Origin: Bacilli bacterium
GTDB lineage: Bacteria > Bacillota_I > Bacilli_A > RFN20 > CAG-826
Direction of reading: 5' to 3'
DNA length: 12,594 nucleotides
NCBI GenBank assembly: GCA_017618495.1
Contig: JAFZUD010000159.1
Span: forward strand, 1 to 12,594
Part shown: in pieces, positions 11,381 through 12,594 of the stretch
Layout: each line of letters starts with the position of its first letter
How positions within the stretch are numbered: the stretch's first letter is position 1
Made by a program: the position numbers and the translations under genes
The notes under the pieces: model-generated
Seen by the model: only the letters and a program-made list of their open reading frames with translations
Database searches by the model: none
What the model was told of the DNA's origin: nothing

Positions 11381-11917
11381 TTACCTTTCTTTCACGGTGA
11401 CTCTCATGAAGCTTGTGCGCTTGATGATTGGGGAGCTTGCGCCCTTACCGCGTGGTTCGAAACGTTTCATTCTGACACCATCGCTGGCCTGGATCTCGGC
11501 GACATAGAGTTTGTCACCGGCCATGCCGAAGTTGTTGGTGGCATTGGCGGCTGCGCTCTTGATGAGCTTGGCGACTGGGTCGCTAGCAGCTTTGTTGACG
11601 TGGAAGAGGAGCTCAAGGGCCTCATTGACGCTCTTGCCACGGACGAGATCCATAACGAGACGGACCTTACGTGGGGTGACGCGGACGTCACGGGCGACGG
11701 CGTGGGCCTCAGTGACCTTAGCCTTGACTGGCTCGGCCTTGACCTCAGCCTTCTTCTTGGCTGGTTTCTTCTCTTCAGCCTTTGGAGCGGCTTCTGGAGC
11801 AGCTTCTTTCTTTGGGGCCGCGGCTTTCTTAGCAGGAGCCTTCTTGGCGGCTGGTTTCTTCTCAGCCTTGGCTTCTTCTTTGACTTCCGCAGTAGCTTTC
11901 TTTTTGGTTTCTGCCAT
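11381..11917 (-). CDS. rplV: 50S ribosomal protein L22 (uL22) with Lys/Ala-rich N-terminal extension
   Basis: L22 lines the nascent-chain tunnel with its beta-hairpin and reaches the surface near the exit. The family has about 110 residues; this one has 178. The core begins at about residue 68, with VTEAHAVARDVRVTPRKVRLVMDL (71-91 most conserved) and NATNNFGMAGDKLYVAEI. The tunnel-loop region is around RMKRFEPRGKGASSPIIKRTS at 149-169, and it ends MRVTVKER. Residues 1-67 are almost entirely Lys, Ala, Glu and Pro, in imperfect KKPAAKK-like units. No better start lies at the core boundary. The ATG at 11915-11917 has TAAGGAG 9-10 bases upstream, formed with the rpsS stop. An L22 extension is also known in Mycoplasma ribosomes. 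Its function here is not evident. Confidence 0.97.
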   Translation of the reverse strand: MAETKKKATAEVKEEAKAEKKPAAKKAPAKKAAAPKKEAAPEAAPKAEEKKPAKKKAEVKAEPVKAKVTEAHAVARDVRVTPRKVRLVMDLVRGKSVNEALELLFHVNKAASDPVAKLIKSAAANATNNFGMAGDKLYVAEIQASDGVRMKRFEPRGKGASSPIIKRTSFMRVTVKER

Positions 11918-11930
11918 AGTTGCTTACTCC

Positions 11931-12218
11931 TTACTTACCGCTGGCCTGATCACCGGCGTTGTTGCCGTGATGGCCTTCGAATCTTCTAGTTGGGGCGAAT
12001 TCGCCGAGCTTGTGGCCAACCATATCTTCAGTGACGAAGACGGTGATGTGCTCTTTGCCGTTATAGACGGCGAAGGTGTGCTCGACGAAGGCAGGATAGA
12101 TGGTCGAACGTCTCGACCAGGTCTTGATGACTTCTTTTTTGCCGGCTTTGTCAAGATCCTCGACCTTCTTGAGAAGGTAAGCATCTACGAACGGGCCTTT
12201 TTTGCTAGAACGTGACAT
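11931..12218 (-). CDS. rpsS: 30S ribosomal protein S19 (uS19)
   Basis: S19 is in the small-subunit head, pairs with S13, and approaches the A-site tRNA. The 95-residue product begins SRSSKKGPFVDAYLLKKVE. It continues with VIKTWSRRSTIYPAFVEHTFAVYNGKEHITVFVTEDMVGHKLGEFAPTR-type sequence, and ends FEGHHGNNAGDQASGK. These are all family signatures, and the length is normal (about 92). It begins 18 bases after rplB, with Shine-Dalgarno AAAGGAGA. The TAA stop merges with the rplV Shine-Dalgarno. Nothing unusual was seen. Confidence 0.99.
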   Translation of the reverse strand: MSRSSKKGPFVDAYLLKKVEDLDKAGKKEVIKTWSRRSTIYPAFVEHTFAVYNGKEHITVFVTEDMVGHKLGEFAPTRRFEGHHGNNAGDQASGK

Positions 12219-12236
12219 GTGTTCGATCTCCTTTCC

Positions 12237-12594
12237 TTAACCATTACGACGTCTCATGATGAGACGGGTGCTGTTTTTCTTGATGCGACGGGTCTTAACA
12301 CCCATAGCTTTCTTTCCCCATGGGGTGCGTGGGGCATCGCGTCCGACAGGACACTTACCTTCACCACCACCGTGAGGGTGGTCACATGGGTTCATCGCGG
12401 AACCACGGACGGTTGGGCGGATACCCATGTTGCGGTTGCGACCGGCCTTACCGATGTTGACAAGGTTCCAGTCGTCATTGCCGACGATGCCGATTGTAGC
12501 GCGGCAGACGCTTAAGACCTTTCTGACTTCGCCAGAAGCAAGACGGAGGATGGTGTATTTGCCATCGACGCCAAGGACCTGAGCCATGGAACCG
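12237..12594 (-). CDS. rplB: 50S ribosomal protein L2 (uL2), C-terminal part only
   Basis: L2 is needed for subunit association and peptidyl-transferase function. Only the last 118 or so codons are in the window, and the reading frame stays open to its edge. The true start lies beyond; the ATG at 12585-12587 is internal, preceded in frame by Gly-Ser as in full-length homologues. The visible part is the SH3-like second half and the extended tail: YTILRLASGEVRKVLSVC, NIGKAGRNRNMGIRPTVRGSAMNP, then DHPHGGGEGK, TPWGKKAMGVKTR and a basic end. The DHPHGG histidine region, essential near the catalytic centre, is intact. Cysteines flank it (codons 12384-12386 and 12351-12353). The family is about 275 residues, so roughly 160 are missing outside the window. 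Confidence 0.98.
   Translation of the reverse strand, partial: GSMAQVLGVDGKYTILRLASGEVRKVLSVCRATIGIVGNDDWNLVNIGKAGRNRNMGIRPTVRGSAMNPCDHPHGGGEGKCPVGRDAPRTPWGKKAMGVKTRRIKKNSTRLIMRRRNG

Noticed and set aside
11511..12215. A 234-codon plus-strand frame opposite rplV and rpsS.
   Set aside because: Its hydrophobic-looking Ala/Phe/Leu run is the complement of the Lys/Ala-rich L22 extension, so the apparent membrane segments are an artefact.

Overview
The window is a continuous run of 25 minus-strand genes: the bacterial S10-spc-alpha ribosomal protein supercluster. It is read here from its upstream end at high coordinates (rplB, cut by the window edge) to its downstream end at low coordinates (rplQ, whose stop lies three bases from the other edge). 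Nothing supported was found on the plus strand. The widest gap between genes is 50 bases (1416-1465), so no stretch over 300 bases lacks a gene. No tRNA, rRNA, insertion sequence, CRISPR array, convincing promoter or classical terminator was seen.

The gene order is: rplB (partial), rpsS, rplV, rpsC, rplP, rpmC, rpsQ (S10 part, 10052-12594 plus 9681-10034); rplN, rplX, rplE, rpsN, rpsH, rplF, rplR, rpsE, rplO, secY (spc part, 4088-9666); adk, map, infA, rpmJ, rpsM, rpsK, rpoA, rplQ (alpha part, 4-4086). The products are ribosomal proteins of both subunits, the translocon pore SecY, adenylate kinase, methionine aminopeptidase, initiation factor IF-1 and the RNA polymerase alpha subunit. Growth-linked translation, nascent-chain processing, secretion and transcription are thus co-expressed from one strand. 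Junctions are tight, and most carry a strong Shine-Dalgarno sequence. At seven junctions the TAA stop is itself the first part of the Shine-Dalgarno sequence (TAAGGAG). Other junctions overlap as TAATG, ATGA, or a 17-base overlap (rpsC/rplP), which points to extensive translational coupling.

The organism is most likely a member of the Bacillota. The evidence is adk-map-infA-rpmJ after secY, no rpsD between rpsK and rpoA, a short zinc-type S14, and a zinc-type adenylate kinase lid. Two features recall the Mollicutes and related Bacilli: rpmD (L30) is missing from between rpsE and rplO, and several ribosomal proteins carry long low-complexity extensions (L22, L5, S5, S17 and, mildly, S3). The code is standard: adk stops at TGA, and the tryptophan codons checked are TGG. 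The lineage is inferred and not proven by the window. Base composition looks balanced and is not strongly AT-rich as in classical mycoplasmas.

This is mostly an ordinary housekeeping region, and I see no new enzymatic or defence system. The points worth a second look are the missing L30, the protein extensions (especially on S3 and S5, near the mRNA entry channel), a TTG start for infA, two small intercistronic hairpins, the stop/Shine-Dalgarno fusions, and some atypical residues in S3 and L6.
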